A DNA stretch of 64,000 nucleotides from Rhodococcus sp. IEGM 1409 (GCF_030056735.1 NZ_JASHKN010000003.1:62001-126000), one strand, 5' to 3'; positions 1 to 10,581 are shown, counted from the stretch's first letter. Notes: a model not told the origin generated them from the letters alone. Made by a program: numbers and translations.

Positions 1-46
1 CATACCGATCAATGGCGGTGAATCAACCTTCGATCAGCGGGAGATG

Positions 47-214
47 CTAAGCAGCGCTCCCGAGACTCGCCGAGTCGAAGCTGCCGAGCCCGGTGCTACC
101 GAGACCGCTGCTGCCGACCCCGCCCAAAGCGAGCGCGTTGCTGCTGCCCGCGCTCAGTAGCTGGACGATGATGTTGATGACGATAGGGTCGCCGGTGAGC
201 GGGATTGTAGGCAC
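47..214 (-). CDS. small Gly/Ser-rich protein, 55 aa
   Basis: GTG-started reading frame of 55 codons, with AGCAGG upstream as a weak ribosome binding site. The protein has no signal peptide. A short hydrophobic stretch (IVINIIVQLL, about residues 11-20) is followed by AGSS and a low-complexity Gly/Ser/Leu tail with LGS repeats. It is the last of four tiny genes on the same strand. Two of the others carry a matching hydrophobic-AGS core, and that conservation is the main argument that it is coded. Function unknown. Small helical cell-wall porin subunits of mycolate-containing actinobacteria are one idea (inference only). Confidence 0.5.
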   Translation of the reverse strand: MPTIPLTGDPIVINIIVQLLSAGSSNALALGGVGSSGLGSTGLGSFDSASLGSAA

Positions 215-294
215 AGGGAGACCTGCTTTCTGTTTCGAGATGTGGTGAGAATGTGAGCGGCAACGGGATCGTCGACGTAGTCGGGACGGCTTTT

Positions 295-408
295 TCAGGC
301 ACTTCCGGTGCTGCCGAGCGACACGATCGAGCCGTTGCCGAAGCCGAGTGCCCTGGAGAGCGAGCCGAAGTCGATAACCAGGCTGCCCTGGGTGTGCGGG
401 TTTATCAC
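295..408 (-). CDS. small protein, 37 aa
   Basis: GTG start six bases after AGGA, 37 codons, ending in a Gly/Ser-rich tail (LGSTGSA) that resembles the tail of the neighbouring 55-aa protein. It lies between two similar tiny genes on the same strand. It lacks the clear QLFNAGS core of the others, so it is the least certain member of the cluster. Function unknown. Confidence 0.35.
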   Translation of the reverse strand: MINPHTQGSLVIDFGSLSRALGFGNGSIVSLGSTGSA

Positions 409-457
409 GGTGATTCCTGTCTGCGCCGCGACGTTGTGGTGCGAGCGGGTAAGTCGA

Positions 458-598
458 TCAGGGAGCAGGCGTCGTGGGAGTTTCGCCGCCGCCGATCGGA
501 GAGTTGTTCGTGTAGAGGAAGCTGCTGCCCGCGTTGAACATCTGAAGGACGGTGTTCAAGACGACGGCCAAAGCGCCTGTGGTTGGTGCGGCGATCAT
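458..598 (-). CDS. small protein with QMFNAGSS motif, 46 aa
   Basis: ATG start with a good ribosome binding site (CAGGAG, 8 bases upstream). The 46-aa product has an amphipathic N-terminal half (LAVVLNTVLQMFNAGSS) and a Pro/Thr-rich tail. The core aligns with TILQLFNAGST in the 37-aa gene at 721-834 and with IVQLLSAGSS at 47-214. Three tandem genes with the same core and separate ribosome binding sites suggest a real duplicated micro-protein family. No signal peptide. Function unknown. Confidence 0.55.
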   Translation of the reverse strand: MIAAPTTGALAVVLNTVLQMFNAGSSFLYTNNSPIGGGETPTTPAP

Positions 599-720
599 GT
601 GCTGGCTCCTGGTTTCAGCGGTGGCGACATGGTGGTCACCGTGGTCACCGCCCTCACAGTGTCAGGCGGCTTGGAGCGGGCCCCGTGCGAGAGAATCTCG
701 CACAGGGCCCGCGATTCGTC

Positions 721-834
721 CTAGGAGACGCCGCCGCCATCCGTCGAGCCCGTGCCGGTGCTGCCCGCGTTGAAGAGCTGCAGGATGGTGTCGAAGAAGG
801 CACCGAGGAGAGCGTTGTCCTGGCCGTTGATCAT
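721..834 (-). CDS. small protein with QLFNAGST motif, 37 aa
   Basis: ATG start preceded by AAGGGGA at ideal spacing; 37 codons. The N-terminal half (LLGAFFDTILQLFNAGS) would form an amphipathic helix, followed by a Gly/Thr/Ser tail. It is the promoter-proximal gene of the tiny-gene cluster and starts about 130 bp downstream of the end of the PucR-type regulator gene on the same strand, so co-regulation is possible. Function unknown; it could be a small pore-forming or surface-active peptide (inference). Confidence 0.55.
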   Translation of the reverse strand: MINGQDNALLGAFFDTILQLFNAGSTGTGSTDGGGVS

Positions 835-960
835 GTGGTTCCCCTTAATTGTTACTGGTTTGCGCGGTGATTCGCACCACACTTTTATAGCCCGGCTCGG
901 TGCGGAAAAGTGGGGTCGAGGCCACCATTCGTGGAGAGCTAATAGTGAGGGTGTGAGTGT

Positions 961-2220
961 TCACACTTTCGCTGGACGGTTGTCCACATCAGTGCTGGCG
1001 AAAGAAAGCGAGATCATCGCGGCGCGCAGTTTGAGCAGCTCAGAGGGCAGAGCCGGATCCAATCCGGTCAGGGCGGCGATGCGCTTGATCCGGTTGTCGA
1101 CGGTGTTCGTGTGCAGGCCCAGTGCTGACGCGGTGCGCTGGCGATGCTGGCCGTTGGCGAGATGTATGGACAGTGTCTGCAGCAGTTCCGGGTTGCCGTG
1201 GAGTGGCTTGAGTAGGTTGATCAAGCTGTCGCGGCCTGCGCCGCTCCGCGTCAGTTGGTACTCGAGCGCGAGGTCCTCCATCCGGTATGACCGCGCCGGC
1301 AGTCTCAGGCGCCGCACGATTTGCGCCAATTCATGTGTGGTTGCCTGGGCGGCGGCGATGTCTCCGACGGCGGCACTCTCGCCGATGGCAGTGATCTCCA
1401 CGCCGACCGTCGCACGCGCATTTTGGATGATCTCGCACACCGATTTCCAGTCGGGTGTGCCCTCGATCAGGACCAGGCCGCGTTGCGGTGCAGGCGCTTC
1501 GAGCAGCGCCGAGCCGAAGTGGGCCGCGATCTTTGCCTGAACCACCGTGAGATCGCGATAGGCATGTATGCGCTGGTGCGTGCCGTTGCGGGCCCCTGTT
1601 CGCGTGGGCGGCAGGTTCACCATCAGTCGTAGGACGAGATAGCGGGGTGCGAGTTCAATGCCCATCTGGAGCGCGAGTTGGGTGGGATCGTCGCCGTCCA
1701 GCATGGCTTTCACGAGGGCGCCGGCGGAGTATTCGCCGAGTTGGGAACCGGCCGGAAGAGCCGCGAGATAGCTGATCGAGATGAACGAGTGAAGCCGCTG
1801 CGCCAGTGCAAACAAGAACTCGTTGAGATCTCCGAGATTGGCGGAGTCCCCGGCGTCGGCCCGACTGAGGATGAGGGTGCGAAAAGTGCTGATGCCCTCG
1901 TTCGTCAAGCTGAGAATTGCGCTGAGTGGCACGCCTTTCAGTGCCTGCTGGACGGTCATGGTGTGAATGCCGTCCAGGTCTTGGTCGGTGGGGAGTTTGC
2001 GGTGATCCAATAGCTGGATCCCTACTTGAAGCCCCTGCACGATTACCGCGATCAGCTCCCGACGTACTGCCTCCGTTTGGAGGGAAGTCAACGTCGGGTT
2101 GGCACGGGACAAGTGATCTACGAGATCGCTTGCCAGTGGGATGACGTCATTGACCGCTGTGGAGGCGGGCTTGCCTCCCAACATGAGCGGTCCCGGGTTG
2201 TTCAGCAGCGCTGGGGACAT
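961..2220 (-). CDS. PucR/CdaR-type transcriptional regulator
   Basis: The 419-aa protein has the architecture of actinobacterial PucR-family activators: an N-terminal helical region, a central GGDEF-like CdaR region and a C-terminal PucR helix-turn-helix. The C-terminal signature is clear: HLANGQHRQRTASALGLHTN followed by TVDNRIKRIAALTGLDP (roughly residues 350-395). The ATG start lies in front of an N-terminus typical of the family. Such proteins usually control a neighbouring operon in response to a small ligand. Here the nearest downstream genes on the same strand are the tiny AGS-motif genes, so these are a candidate target. The ligand is unknown. Confidence 0.85.
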   Translation of the reverse strand: MSPALLNNPGPLMLGGKPASTAVNDVIPLASDLVDHLSRANPTLTSLQTEAVRRELIAVIVQGLQVGIQLLDHRKLPTDQDLDGIHTMTVQQALKGVPLSAILSLTNEGISTFRTLILSRADAGDSANLGDLNEFLFALAQRLHSFISISYLAALPAGSQLGEYSAGALVKAMLDGDDPTQLALQMGIELAPRYLVLRLMVNLPPTRTGARNGTHQRIHAYRDLTVVQAKIAAHFGSALLEAPAPQRGLVLIEGTPDWKSVCEIIQNARATVGVEITAIGESAAVGDIAAAQATTHELAQIVRRLRLPARSYRMEDLALEYQLTRSGAGRDSLINLLKPLHGNPELLQTLSIHLANGQHRQRTASALGLHTNTVDNRIKRIAALTGLDPALPSELLKLRAAMISLSFASTDVDNRPAKV

Positions 2221-2575
2221 GGGTGGCCTCCTCTAGACAGATGCGTCGCGCGGCACAGGCACCCCGAGGCTCGGCGCGTTACGAAGCGGGGTACACGCTG
2301 AGGCCATGTTCGGGGGCATACTCGCCGCTGAAATCTGCGGATCGAATTGCGCCAGGCGTTGTGATTTCTACCACATGAACGAATGTCCAACTATGAAATG
2401 GACAAATGTGAAGATAAGTCCATATGCCCCACGCGTCGCCGAACTAAACAATCGTCCATTTATGATGTTTTTCGACGTCAAAGCGGAAACGGATTCGGAG
2501 GACACCGCAAGTTCCGTCTGGGATCATTGCCGTCGCCAACGGCGTTCGTCGCGGGCGATTTGCTCAGATCATGGT
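2221..2575. other. gene-poor, relatively AT-rich stretch
   Basis: Between the PucR-type gene start and the gdhA terminator there is no reading frame with convincing start, ribosome binding site or codon bias. The stretch around 2360-2500 is AT-rich for this genome and probably contains the PucR gene promoter at its left end. Nothing else is seen. Confidence 0.5.
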
Positions 2576-2618
2576 CGAGGGCCCTGGGTCCGACGCTGTC
2601 GCGGACCCAGGGCCCTCG
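2576..2618. terminator. 17-bp perfect hairpin, terminator of gdhA
   Basis: Perfect inverted repeat 2576-2592 / 2602-2618 with a 9-base loop, about 90 bp downstream of the gdhA stop. It has no U-tract, as is common for actinobacterial terminators. Confidence 0.7.
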
Positions 2619-2710
2619 AGGCCTAGGTGTTGATTCGACCAGTCCGACGTACGGGGACCGGTTCAGGGTGGAGGCAACCTTTTTGTGCTGCCGTCTGTGT
2701 TGCGAAATCT

Positions 2711-4057
<1,347 letters not shown>

Positions 4058-4082
4058 TCACCTACCTCGTTGTGAGAACTCT

Positions 4083-4098
4083 TTTACATTTCCGTTAC
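4083..4098 (-). promoter_or_regulatory. possible GlnR box upstream of gdhA
   Basis: Read on the gdhA strand: GTAAC-N6-GTAAA, 29-44 bp upstream of the gdhA start. This resembles the actinobacterial GlnR consensus (GTnAC-N6-GaAAC). It is a motif match by eye only. Confidence 0.3.
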
Positions 4099-4306
4099 AT
4101 ACTAGGCGCCCTTATTGCTGTATCGGACAACTGTCGTGTGAAGGTGAAATCGGACACAGCTGTCACTTGTGTCAGTTGAACGGGCGATTTATAACAATTT
4201 GCTCAGCTTTCACTCTCTTAACACAATCCAAGTGGTTTGCTTCTGCGGTCGGGGATCACTGTGCCTGTGGTCCGAACGCGATTCGAAATGATCAGAGGGG
4301 CTGCAC

Positions 4307-5647
4307 GTGCGTAAAAAACACTCCATGTCGGCGATGTTGTCGATAGGCGTCGTCACGATTGCCGCGACGATTGCCGCAGCACCGTCCGCGTCGGCGATCG
4401 GTGGACCGTGTGGTTCGGGAGGAAGTGGTTCCGCCGGATCGATGACGGGTTCGCTCGGATCACTCGGCAGTGGTTCAGCCGGTACGGGATCCCTCGCCAA
4501 CGCGTTGCCTTGGATCACCGGCGCCCCCAACGGCGCTCTGCCGGTGCTGACCGGCCGGACCAAGGCGATCGAAATGGTCACTGGCCCAGGCAGTCCCAAC
4601 AACACCATCGAGCGGTTCAACGTGTCGGGAACCGACCTCGGAATCATGTGGGACAACGGCCTTTCTGGGCCGGATCACGACGTGTTGATGGCCTTCGGCG
4701 ATACAGTGGGCGACTGCGACACCCCGGGCGACGACTGGCGCAGCAACGTGTTGTTCCGCAGCAACGACACCGCCATCGCCGACGGCATGAAGATCGACAG
4801 TTCTCCTTTGGATGGCCCCAATCATTCCAAGGAGATCGTTCCGGGATTCGGCATTCCGGGCGAGTTCACCACCATCCCGACCGCTGGAATCTCTTACGGC
4901 GGTGTGCAGTACATCAGATTCATGTCCGTTCGGTCGTGGGACGAACCCGGAGCCTGGACCACCAACTACTCGGCTCTGGCGTTCTCTACGGACAACGGCG
5001 AGAACTGGGAACTCGAGCCGGCGACGGTTCGCGCCAATACAGAAGGACTCGGTATTCCGGGGATTCCGGCAGTATCGCCGATCAATTCCAACTTCCAGCA
5101 GAGCGCCTTCCTCGACGGTCGGGACGGCTACATTTACGAATACGGAACTCCCTCAGGCCGTTTCGGCAAGGCGATCCTGGCGCGAGTGGCCGGCGCAGAC
5201 ATCAGAAACCTCGGCGCCTACGAATACTGGGACGGCTCCGATTGGAGTCCGCGAGATACCGATGCCGTTCAGGTCATCAAGGCACCGGTCAGTGAACTCG
5301 CAGTGCAGTGGAACGACTACCTGAACAAGTACGTTGCCATGTACACCAGCGCCGAGGGCAACCTTGTGATCCGTCAGGCCGACCAACCGCAAGGCCCGTG
5401 GAGCGGTACGCAAACTCTGCTGAGCGGAATCACTTTGCCTGCGTTGTACGGCGGATTCATGCACCCGTGGGCGAGCGGTCAGTTCCTCGAATTCGTCGCC
5501 ACCACGTGGGACCGTTACAACGTCATCTACATGCGGACCGATTTGAACGGACTCCAGATGGCGTCGTCGGATTCCCGCGATCGTCCGGACCCCGCGACCA
5601 CCGGTGAGGCTCGCGTCCTCGAAGTCACGATGCCGGAAAACCGCTAG
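4307..5647 (+). CDS. secreted DUF4185 domain protein
   Basis: The 446-aa product begins with a typical Sec signal peptide (basic MRKK, hydrophobic core, cleavage near ASA at residue 30). A Gly/Ser-rich linker (about 32-65) leads into a DUF4185 domain. This domain is related to five-bladed beta-propeller glycosidase-like folds, with repeats such as FGDTVGDC, SYGGVQYIRFMSVRSW and PWASGQFLEF. It is therefore likely an exported cell-wall or surface protein; the substrate is unknown. It starts 253 bp from the divergent gdhA and ends at a shared palindromic terminator with the glutamine synthetase gene. Confidence 0.85.
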   Translation: MRKKHSMSAMLSIGVVTIAATIAAAPSASAIGGPCGSGGSGSAGSMTGSLGSLGSGSAGTGSLANALPWITGAPNGALPVLTGRTKAIEMVTGPGSPNNTIERFNVSGTDLGIMWDNGLSGPDHDVLMAFGDTVGDCDTPGDDWRSNVLFRSNDTAIADGMKIDSSPLDGPNHSKEIVPGFGIPGEFTTIPTAGISYGGVQYIRFMSVRSWDEPGAWTTNYSALAFSTDNGENWELEPATVRANTEGLGIPGIPAVSPINSNFQQSAFLDGRDGYIYEYGTPSGRFGKAILARVAGADIRNLGAYEYWDGSDWSPRDTDAVQVIKAPVSELAVQWNDYLNKYVAMYTSAEGNLVIRQADQPQGPWSGTQTLLSGITLPALYGGFMHPWASGQFLEFVATTWDRYNVIYMRTDLNGLQMASSDSRDRPDPATTGEARVLEVTMPENR

Positions 5648-5664
5648 CCCGAACAACGCTCAAC

Positions 5665-5704
5665 AACTGTGGCCTGCAACTCGATCGAGTTGCAGGCCAC
5701 AGTT
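5665..5704. terminator. bidirectional terminator
   Basis: A 40-bp perfect palindrome (20 + 20) centred at 5684/5685 between the convergent DUF4185 and glutamine synthetase genes. Confidence 0.85.
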
Positions 5705-5731
5705 CTGTGGGCGTTGATATTCGGGTGATGC

Positions 5732-7909
5732 TCAGAGAATGAAGAGCATTTCCTGATACGTCGGGAGTGGCCAGTGATCGTCGGCGACGATGGTTTCAAG
5801 GTAGTCGGCTGCGGCGCGCACCTCGGCCATCGCGGGCAGGAGTGCGTCCTGTGCGTGCTTGGCCTGATTGAATGGTGACTCGCCGGCATCGGCGTCGATG
5901 GCGGCGCGCAGGGCAGCGAGCGCAGTTCGCAGGGCCGCAACGGGTGCCGACACTTCTTCGAGTGGAGCAGAATCCGGTTCGAGGCCGGCGGACTTCAGCG
6001 CGACGAAGTTTTGAGCAACTTCCGTCTGGTGGCGCACTGCCGCCGGAAGGATAAGCGTCGTACCGATTTCGGCGGCCAGGCGTGCTTCGACTCCGATGCT
6101 CAGTGCGTACTGTTCGAGTCCGACCTCGTAGCGGCTGTGCATCTCTCGGTGGTTGAAGACCTTGTACTTCTCGAAGAGCTCCATCGAGGACTCGGTGATC
6201 AGTTCGGGCAGGGCGTCCAGCGTCGTGCGAAGGTTCGGCAGGCCGCGAGACTCGGCCTCGATCTGCCAGTTCTCGGAGTAACCGTCGCCGTTGAAAACAA
6301 CCGCGCCGTGATTGGTGATGATTTCGGTGAGCAGATTCTGGACGGCGGTGTCGAAATCGGCACCGTCGGCGACTGCCGCCTCCAGTTCGGTGGCCATGTA
6401 GTCGAGAGCCTCGGCCATGATCGTGTTGATGGTGACCATCGGACCGTTGACTGTTTGCATCGATCCCGGCGCGCGGAACTCGAAACGGTTGCCGGTGAAG
6501 GCAAATGGGCTGGTGCGGTTGCGGTCGCCCGGGTCGGTCGGCAAGACAGGAAGGGTGTCGGCGCCGATCATCATGGTGCCCTTGTCCTTCGACGACGTCG
6601 CCGCACCCTTGGCAATCTGCTCGAAGACGTCGGCAAGCTGATCGCCGAGGAAGATCGAGATGATCGCCGGGGGAGCCTCGTTGGCGCCGAGACGGTGATC
6701 GTTGGTGGCCGATGCGACCGACGCGCGGAGGAGTCCCACGTACTTGTGGACGGCCCGGATGACAGCGGCACAGAATACGAGGAACTGGGCATTGTCATGC
6801 GGATTGTCGCCGGGGACAAGCAAACTGCCGAGTTCGGAGTTGCCCAGAGAGAAGTTCACGTGCTTGCCGGAGCCGTTGACACCTTCGAACGGCTTCTCGT
6901 GGAAGAGGCATTCCATGCCGTGCTTCTTGGCGATGGTTTTGAAGGTGGTCATCAGCAACTGCTGGTGGTCGGCGGCAATGTTCCCGCGCTCGAACATCGG
7001 GGCGATTTCGAACTGACCGGGCGCAACCTCGTTGTGCCGCGTCTTGGCGGGGATACCAAGTTTGAACAGTTCACGCTCGGTGTCCATCATGAATCCGAGC
7101 ACACGTTCCGGAATCGCCCCGAAGTAGTGGTCGTCGAACTCCTGGCCCTTGGGCGGCTTTGCGCCGAAGAGTGTTCGGCCGGCGTTGAGGAGGTCGGGGC
7201 GGGCGAGGAAGAAGTGTCGATCGATCAGGAAGTACTCCTGCTCGGGACCGCAGAACGACACGATGTGCTCGGGGTCGGTGTGGCCGAACAACTTCAGGAT
7301 TCGTTCGGCGTGGTAACCCATCGCCTGCTGTGAACGCAGCAGGGGAGTCTTGTGGTCGAGCGCTTCGCCGGTCATCGAGACGAACACGGTCGGGATACAC
7401 AGTGTGTTGCCGTTGGGGTTTTCGAGAACGTAGGCCGGGCTGGTGACATCCCAGCCGGTGTATCCGCGAGCCTCGAACGTGTTGCGCAGTCCGCCGTTCG
7501 GGAAACTCGAAGCGTCTGGTTCACCTTGGATCAAGGTCTTGCCGGCGAACTCCGCCAGTGCACTGCCGTCACCGACCGGTTCGAGGAAGCTGTCGTGCTT
7601 CTCGGCCGTCAACCCCGTCAGCGGATAGAAGACGTGGGCGTAGTGGGTCGCGCCCTTCTCCAGTGCCCAGTCCTTCATAGCGGATGCGACTGCGTCGGCG
7701 ACCATGGGATCGAGCGGTTTGCCTTGCTCGATCGTCGCCATCACCGATTTGTAGACGAGCTTGGGCAGTCGCTTCTGCATGACCACCTTGTTGAAGACGT
7801 TGGCACCGAACACTTCACCGGGCGTTTCATCGGTCGTGAAACTGACCACCGGAGGTGTGTAGGCCTCGACGTCCTTGATCGCTTGCAAGCGAACTGCATT
7901 TCCACTCAT
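5732..7909 (-). CDS. glnN: glutamine synthetase type III
   Basis: ATP-dependent ligation of ammonium to glutamate. With the chosen start the protein has 725 aa, the size of the GSIII family (GSI is about 470 aa). Diagnostic blocks include the N-terminal FGANVFN, the central [16 protein letters not shown]/glutamate-site region, and [15 protein letters not shown]. The ATG at 7909 has a strong GAGGGG ribosome binding site. A longer form starting with TTG at 7969 (745 aa) is possible, as GGAGG lies upstream of it too. It forms a nitrogen-assimilation neighbourhood with gdhA. No adenylylation-type GSI features are seen. The gene symbol follows usage for GSIII. Confidence 0.93.
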   Translation of the reverse strand: MSGNAVRLQAIKDVEAYTPPVVSFTTDETPGEVFGANVFNKVVMQKRLPKLVYKSVMATIEQGKPLDPMVADAVASAMKDWALEKGATHYAHVFYPLTGLTAEKHDSFLEPVGDGSALAEFAGKTLIQGEPDASSFPNGGLRNTFEARGYTGWDVTSPAYVLENPNGNTLCIPTVFVSMTGEALDHKTPLLRSQQAMGYHAERILKLFGHTDPEHIVSFCGPEQEYFLIDRHFFLARPDLLNAGRTLFGAKPPKGQEFDDHYFGAIPERVLGFMMDTERELFKLGIPAKTRHNEVAPGQFEIAPMFERGNIAADHQQLLMTTFKTIAKKHGMECLFHEKPFEGVNGSGKHVNFSLGNSELGSLLVPGDNPHDNAQFLVFCAAVIRAVHKYVGLLRASVASATNDHRLGANEAPPAIISIFLGDQLADVFEQIAKGAATSSKDKGTMMIGADTLPVLPTDPGDRNRTSPFAFTGNRFEFRAPGSMQTVNGPMVTINTIMAEALDYMATELEAAVADGADFDTAVQNLLTEIITNHGAVVFNGDGYSENWQIEAESRGLPNLRTTLDALPELITESSMELFEKYKVFNHREMHSRYEVGLEQYALSIGVEARLAAEIGTTLILPAAVRHQTEVAQNFVALKSAGLEPDSAPLEEVSAPVAALRTALAALRAAIDADAGESPFNQAKHAQDALLPAMAEVRAAADYLETIVADDHWPLPTYQEMLFIL

Positions 7910-8119
7910 GTACTTACCCCTCGCCCGGGCCCAGGGCTGCGCTGCTGATTGCGAGCCCGACTTCGGCAAACCCTACGAACCTCCGGTATCGGGGGTGTTT
8001 CGTAGATATTGCGCCTGTCCGCAAACTTCGAGTCACAACGGAAATGTCGATCTGTCGTAGGTTTACGGCACACTACGATCCGACGGGCTAATGCGGGACA
8101 GTCGAATCGGAGAGTGTTT

Positions 8120-8404
8120 GTGATCAGGGTTTTGGTGCCAACCTCGGTGGAGCAGACCGACCTCGCAGAAGTACTTCGGTTGTACGACGAACTTGTCACC
8201 GAGACCCGAAAAGAGGCCGGCTGCATCAACTACGAGTTATTGCAGCGCACTGACAATCCGTGTGAGTTCGTCCTGGCAGAGGAGTGGGAATCGCAGGAGC
8301 ACCTCGACGCCCACACCCATACCGAGCACTTCGTCAGGTTGGTCGCGGCGCTGGACAAGCTCGAGACAGCAGCGCCGGCGCAGATCTACACGAAGGTTCT
8401 GTAG
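8120..8404 (+). CDS. antibiotic biosynthesis monooxygenase (ABM) domain protein
   Basis: A 94-aa single-domain ferredoxin-like protein. The ABM/quinol monooxygenase pattern is visible: ETRKEAGCINYELLQRTDNP, then FVLAEEWESQEHLDAHTHTE and FVRLVAALDKL. The GTG start at 8120 is preceded by GGAGAG at suitable spacing; an upstream in-frame extension has no coding character. Relatives are cofactor-independent monooxygenases or YgiN-like quinol oxidases. The substrate cannot be predicted. Monocistronic, divergent from glnN. Confidence 0.85.
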   Translation: MIRVLVPTSVEQTDLAEVLRLYDELVTETRKEAGCINYELLQRTDNPCEFVLAEEWESQEHLDAHTHTEHFVRLVAALDKLETAAPAQIYTKVL

Positions 8405-8432
8405 CGGCGAGGTCAGACCTCAGTGTCTACCA

Positions 8433-9161
8433 TCATTCAGGCCGGAGCGAGCGTGCCGTCCAATTTGGGGGCCACGGTGCCGCAGTGAAAGCAGTGGGTT
8501 CGTCGAGGAATCGCACCCCGTGTCTTCCGTCGTGAAAAGAAGTTCGAATCGAATGACAGGCGGCTGTGACGTCGACTGCGAGAGAGCCGTCGACCGCCGA
8601 TAGCACCCATGTGTCGAATTCTTCGAGCAGTACAGCGAACCCCCTGTCGCATCCGTCGCAGGCGCAGTCGGGAATGGAAGCCATCGCCACAGCCGGGTTG
8701 CCCGCGGCGATCGTGACATTGAATGGATGGGCGCTGTCGACCGGAGTGTGCGTCGTCAGCACGAGCGGAACCGCACCGTCACTTGAAGGCGCCAAAACGG
8801 TGTCGACCCCGCCGGATTCCAATGGACGGAGCGCCCACCGCACATTCGATGCCTCTCGTGCCCAGACGCGATCAAGAAGAACCCTTGTCCACGCTCGAGC
8901 TCTTGCCACCACGATCAGGAATTTCTCGGGATCGGTAGAACGCTCGTACGAGTCCTTGCCGGGTTGGGTGTCGCCGCTGAACGGGCTCAGCCACCCTGGT
9001 GTCTGTGCGCCCGTGATGGCGAATGCGGCAGCGACGTCATCGAGTAGGTCGCACAGTTCTCGAGAGAGCGTGGAATCGTCTTCGCTCCAGCCATTTTCGC
9101 GGGCGGAGAGGACATCGTTGTTGTAAGTCTCCCACCACGGCGTCGGCGGGTCCGTATTCAT
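8433..9161 (-). CDS. hypothetical protein (DUF6226-like)
   Basis: A 242-aa soluble protein without signal peptide or membrane segment. The N-terminal half is helical (RELCDLLDDVAAAFAITGAQ). The C-terminal half carries a CACDGC motif followed by LLEEFDTWVLSAVDG. That combination resembles actinobacterial proteins of the DUF6226 type, but this is from memory and moderately certain. Convergent with the ABM gene, 28 bp apart. Function unknown. Confidence 0.6.
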   Translation of the reverse strand: MNTDPPTPWWETYNNDVLSARENGWSEDDSTLSRELCDLLDDVAAAFAITGAQTPGWLSPFSGDTQPGKDSYERSTDPEKFLIVVARARAWTRVLLDRVWAREASNVRWALRPLESGGVDTVLAPSSDGAVPLVLTTHTPVDSAHPFNVTIAAGNPAVAMASIPDCACDGCDRGFAVLLEEFDTWVLSAVDGSLAVDVTAACHSIRTSFHDGRHGVRFLDEPTAFTAAPWPPNWTARSLRPE

Positions 9162-9190
9162 GACGGCGACATGACAAGCAGGTCCGAAAA

Positions 9191-9515
9191 TCAGTCGCCG
9201 ATATATCCGGTCTCTGGGTTGATCTGGCTGAGGAAGTCGCGGATCGACGCGTGGTGTTCCTCGATGGTTTCGCGCTGAATTTCGTTGGATGGGCTGCTCG
9301 CTCGGTCGAGAACACTGTAGTAGGAGACACGCTGAAAACTGGAAAGCCCGTACCCATCATTCGGCCCAGATTTCCAATTCTTAGTCGCACGCGCCCGGTT
9401 CCCCGGGGCGGAGCGTCACCGTGAAGATTTCTCCATCGACTTCCAGCGTGAGTGGCCCATCATCTGCAATCGGACGGCTTTCACCTGTCGACTCGTCCTG
9501 TCCCTCGAACTTCAT
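9191..9515 (-). pseudogene. frameshifted small hypothetical gene
   Basis: The first part (9515 to 9381) reads ATG to stop for 44 codons (LTLEVDGEIFTVTLRPGE). The conserved remainder lies in the next frame without its own start: KNWKSGPNDGYGLSSF through IRDFLSQINPETGYIGD, ending at 9191. The two parts look like halves of one protein of about 105 aa, so a single-base indel near 9385 breaks the gene, unless it is a sequencing error. The function of the intact family is unknown. Confidence 0.6.
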
Positions 9516-9541
9516 GTGTCGACCCTGTCACAAGGGATGCG

Positions 9542-9700
9542 CTACAACGGTTGGTCGGGTCCGGTCAACGACGCGGGACCGGCCGTCGGTTGGTGTGCGC
9601 CGGTGAACCGCTCGACAACGGATACAACGACGATCGCGAGTGCCAGGATTCCAACGGTCCGGGCGAGTGACTTCAGCGTCTTCGGGAGTGCCTTCTTCAT
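9542..9700 (-). CDS. small membrane protein, 52 aa
   Basis: ATG-started 52-codon frame. A basic N-terminus (MKKALPKTLKSLARTV) is followed by one hydrophobic helix (GILALAIVVVSVV, about residues 17-29) and a Pro/Gly-rich tail. It looks like a single-pass inner-membrane peptide. No strong ribosome binding site is visible, so coding status is moderate. Function unknown. Confidence 0.4.
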   Translation of the reverse strand: MKKALPKTLKSLARTVGILALAIVVVSVVERFTGAHQPTAGPASLTGPDQPL

Positions 9701-9821
9701 GCGAGGCAGATTACTGCGGGCGGCTCGCGATTTATGGCCTACGTTTCGGACCGTATCGCGATCGCTCTGCCGGGAAGTCGCTCATCCATGCAGTGTGACC
9801 ATCCGTATTGCAAATCTTGTG

Positions 9822-9852
9822 GTGCCCCCGGCAGGATTCGAACCTGCGACCA
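9822..9852 (-). repeat. partial tRNA-Arg 3' end, distal att copy
   Basis: 31 bases identical to the T-arm and acceptor 3' strand of the tRNA-Arg at 14170-14242, in the same orientation. The rest of a tRNA is absent here. Confidence 0.75.
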
Positions 9853-9904
9853 GGTATTGGCGGAGCAAACCATGATGGTTTCGTTGCCGCCGCTATTCCT
9901 CTCG

Positions 9905-10336
9905 TCAGGCAGGCGTAGACGGCGCGTGATCGTCGAACTCATCGCTCTTGGCGGCATGCTTGGCGCGAAGGGCCTCGAGTTGGGCAGACTTGGCCGCGGC
10001 CATGCGTTCGCGGGTAGCGGCGGTACGAGCCGGAGCCGGAGCGGGGTCGACGAGGTCGGCGTCGAGGTCGGGGGAGGACGCCCCGGGAGGCGCGGGGACC
10101 TCGACGGTGCGCATCGCCTGGCCCAGCAAGATGAACGGGAGGATGAAGACCCAGAGGAAGATTCGGTACTCGCCACTGTGGAAGAACACAGCCAGGTAGA
10201 TGCCGTAGCTCAGGAACGCGGTGCCGATGAGACCGTTGACAACGCGGCGGCCGGGGTGCAGTTCGGAGGTCACCAGCGCCAAAACGATCACGCCGATTCC
10301 GCTGACGAACAGCGCCGTCACATAGAAGCCGAACAC
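9905..10336 (-). CDS. small multi-pass membrane protein, 143 aa
   Basis: The GTG start is preceded by GAAAGG six bases upstream. The N-terminal 75 residues contain three hydrophobic helices (FGFYVTALFVSGIGVIVLAL; VNGLIGTAFLSYGIYLAVFF; IFLWVFILPFILLGQAM). The C-terminal half is a charged, Ala/Pro-rich cytoplasmic tail with a short coiled-coil-like part (TRERMAAAKSAQLEALRAKH). It sits just inside the element boundary. Function unknown; cargo of the integrated element is the best guess. Confidence 0.65.
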   Translation of the reverse strand: MFGFYVTALFVSGIGVIVLALVTSELHPGRRVVNGLIGTAFLSYGIYLAVFFHSGEYRIFLWVFILPFILLGQAMRTVEVPAPPGASSPDLDADLVDPAPAPARTAATRERMAAAKSAQLEALRAKHAAKSDEFDDHAPSTPA

Positions 10337-10581
10337 GTATTGCCTTTCACGATCGACACGACCGGGTTTACCCCGTTGGTACTCGTGGTGCAGAACGTCC
10401 GCGCGAGGCCAATTGCAGTCTCGTCGTCATACTCACCGGTGAGGCTCTGATTCTCGAGGCTCGACAAGAACAATGCATCGCCAGTGAGCGGCTCCGCTTC
10501 TGCCTTTCCCGAGTCGCCCGAACCGCAACCAGTCAGCACCAATCCTGCAAAGGCCGGTACCTCCACGAGTGTCTTGTACAT
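10318..10581 (-). CDS. putative lipoprotein, C-terminally truncated
   Basis: An 87-aa product with a lipoprotein signal ending in the lipobox LVLTGC (cysteine about residue 19). The mature part (LTGDALFLSSLENQ...YDDETAIGLARTFC) resembles the start of DUF732-type actinobacterial lipoproteins. These normally continue further; here the frame stops 18 bp inside the next gene, suggesting loss of the 3' end. The ATG at 10581 is preferred over an upstream TTG because it gives a proper signal peptide. Membrane-anchored; function unknown. Confidence 0.5.
   Translation of the reverse strand: MYKTLVEVPAFAGLVLTGCGSGDSGKAEAEPLTGDALFLSSLENQSLTGEYDDETAIGLARTFCTTSTNGVNPVVSIVKGNTCSASM

Noticed and set aside
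6011-7333. 440-codon forward frame opposite glnN
   Set aside because: Antisense shadow of the type III glutamine synthetase; no motif or ribosome binding site.
9822-9895. A second tRNA-Arg gene
   Set aside because: Only the 31-bp 3' part matches; no 5' acceptor strand, D-arm or anticodon stem can be formed, so it is an att remnant.
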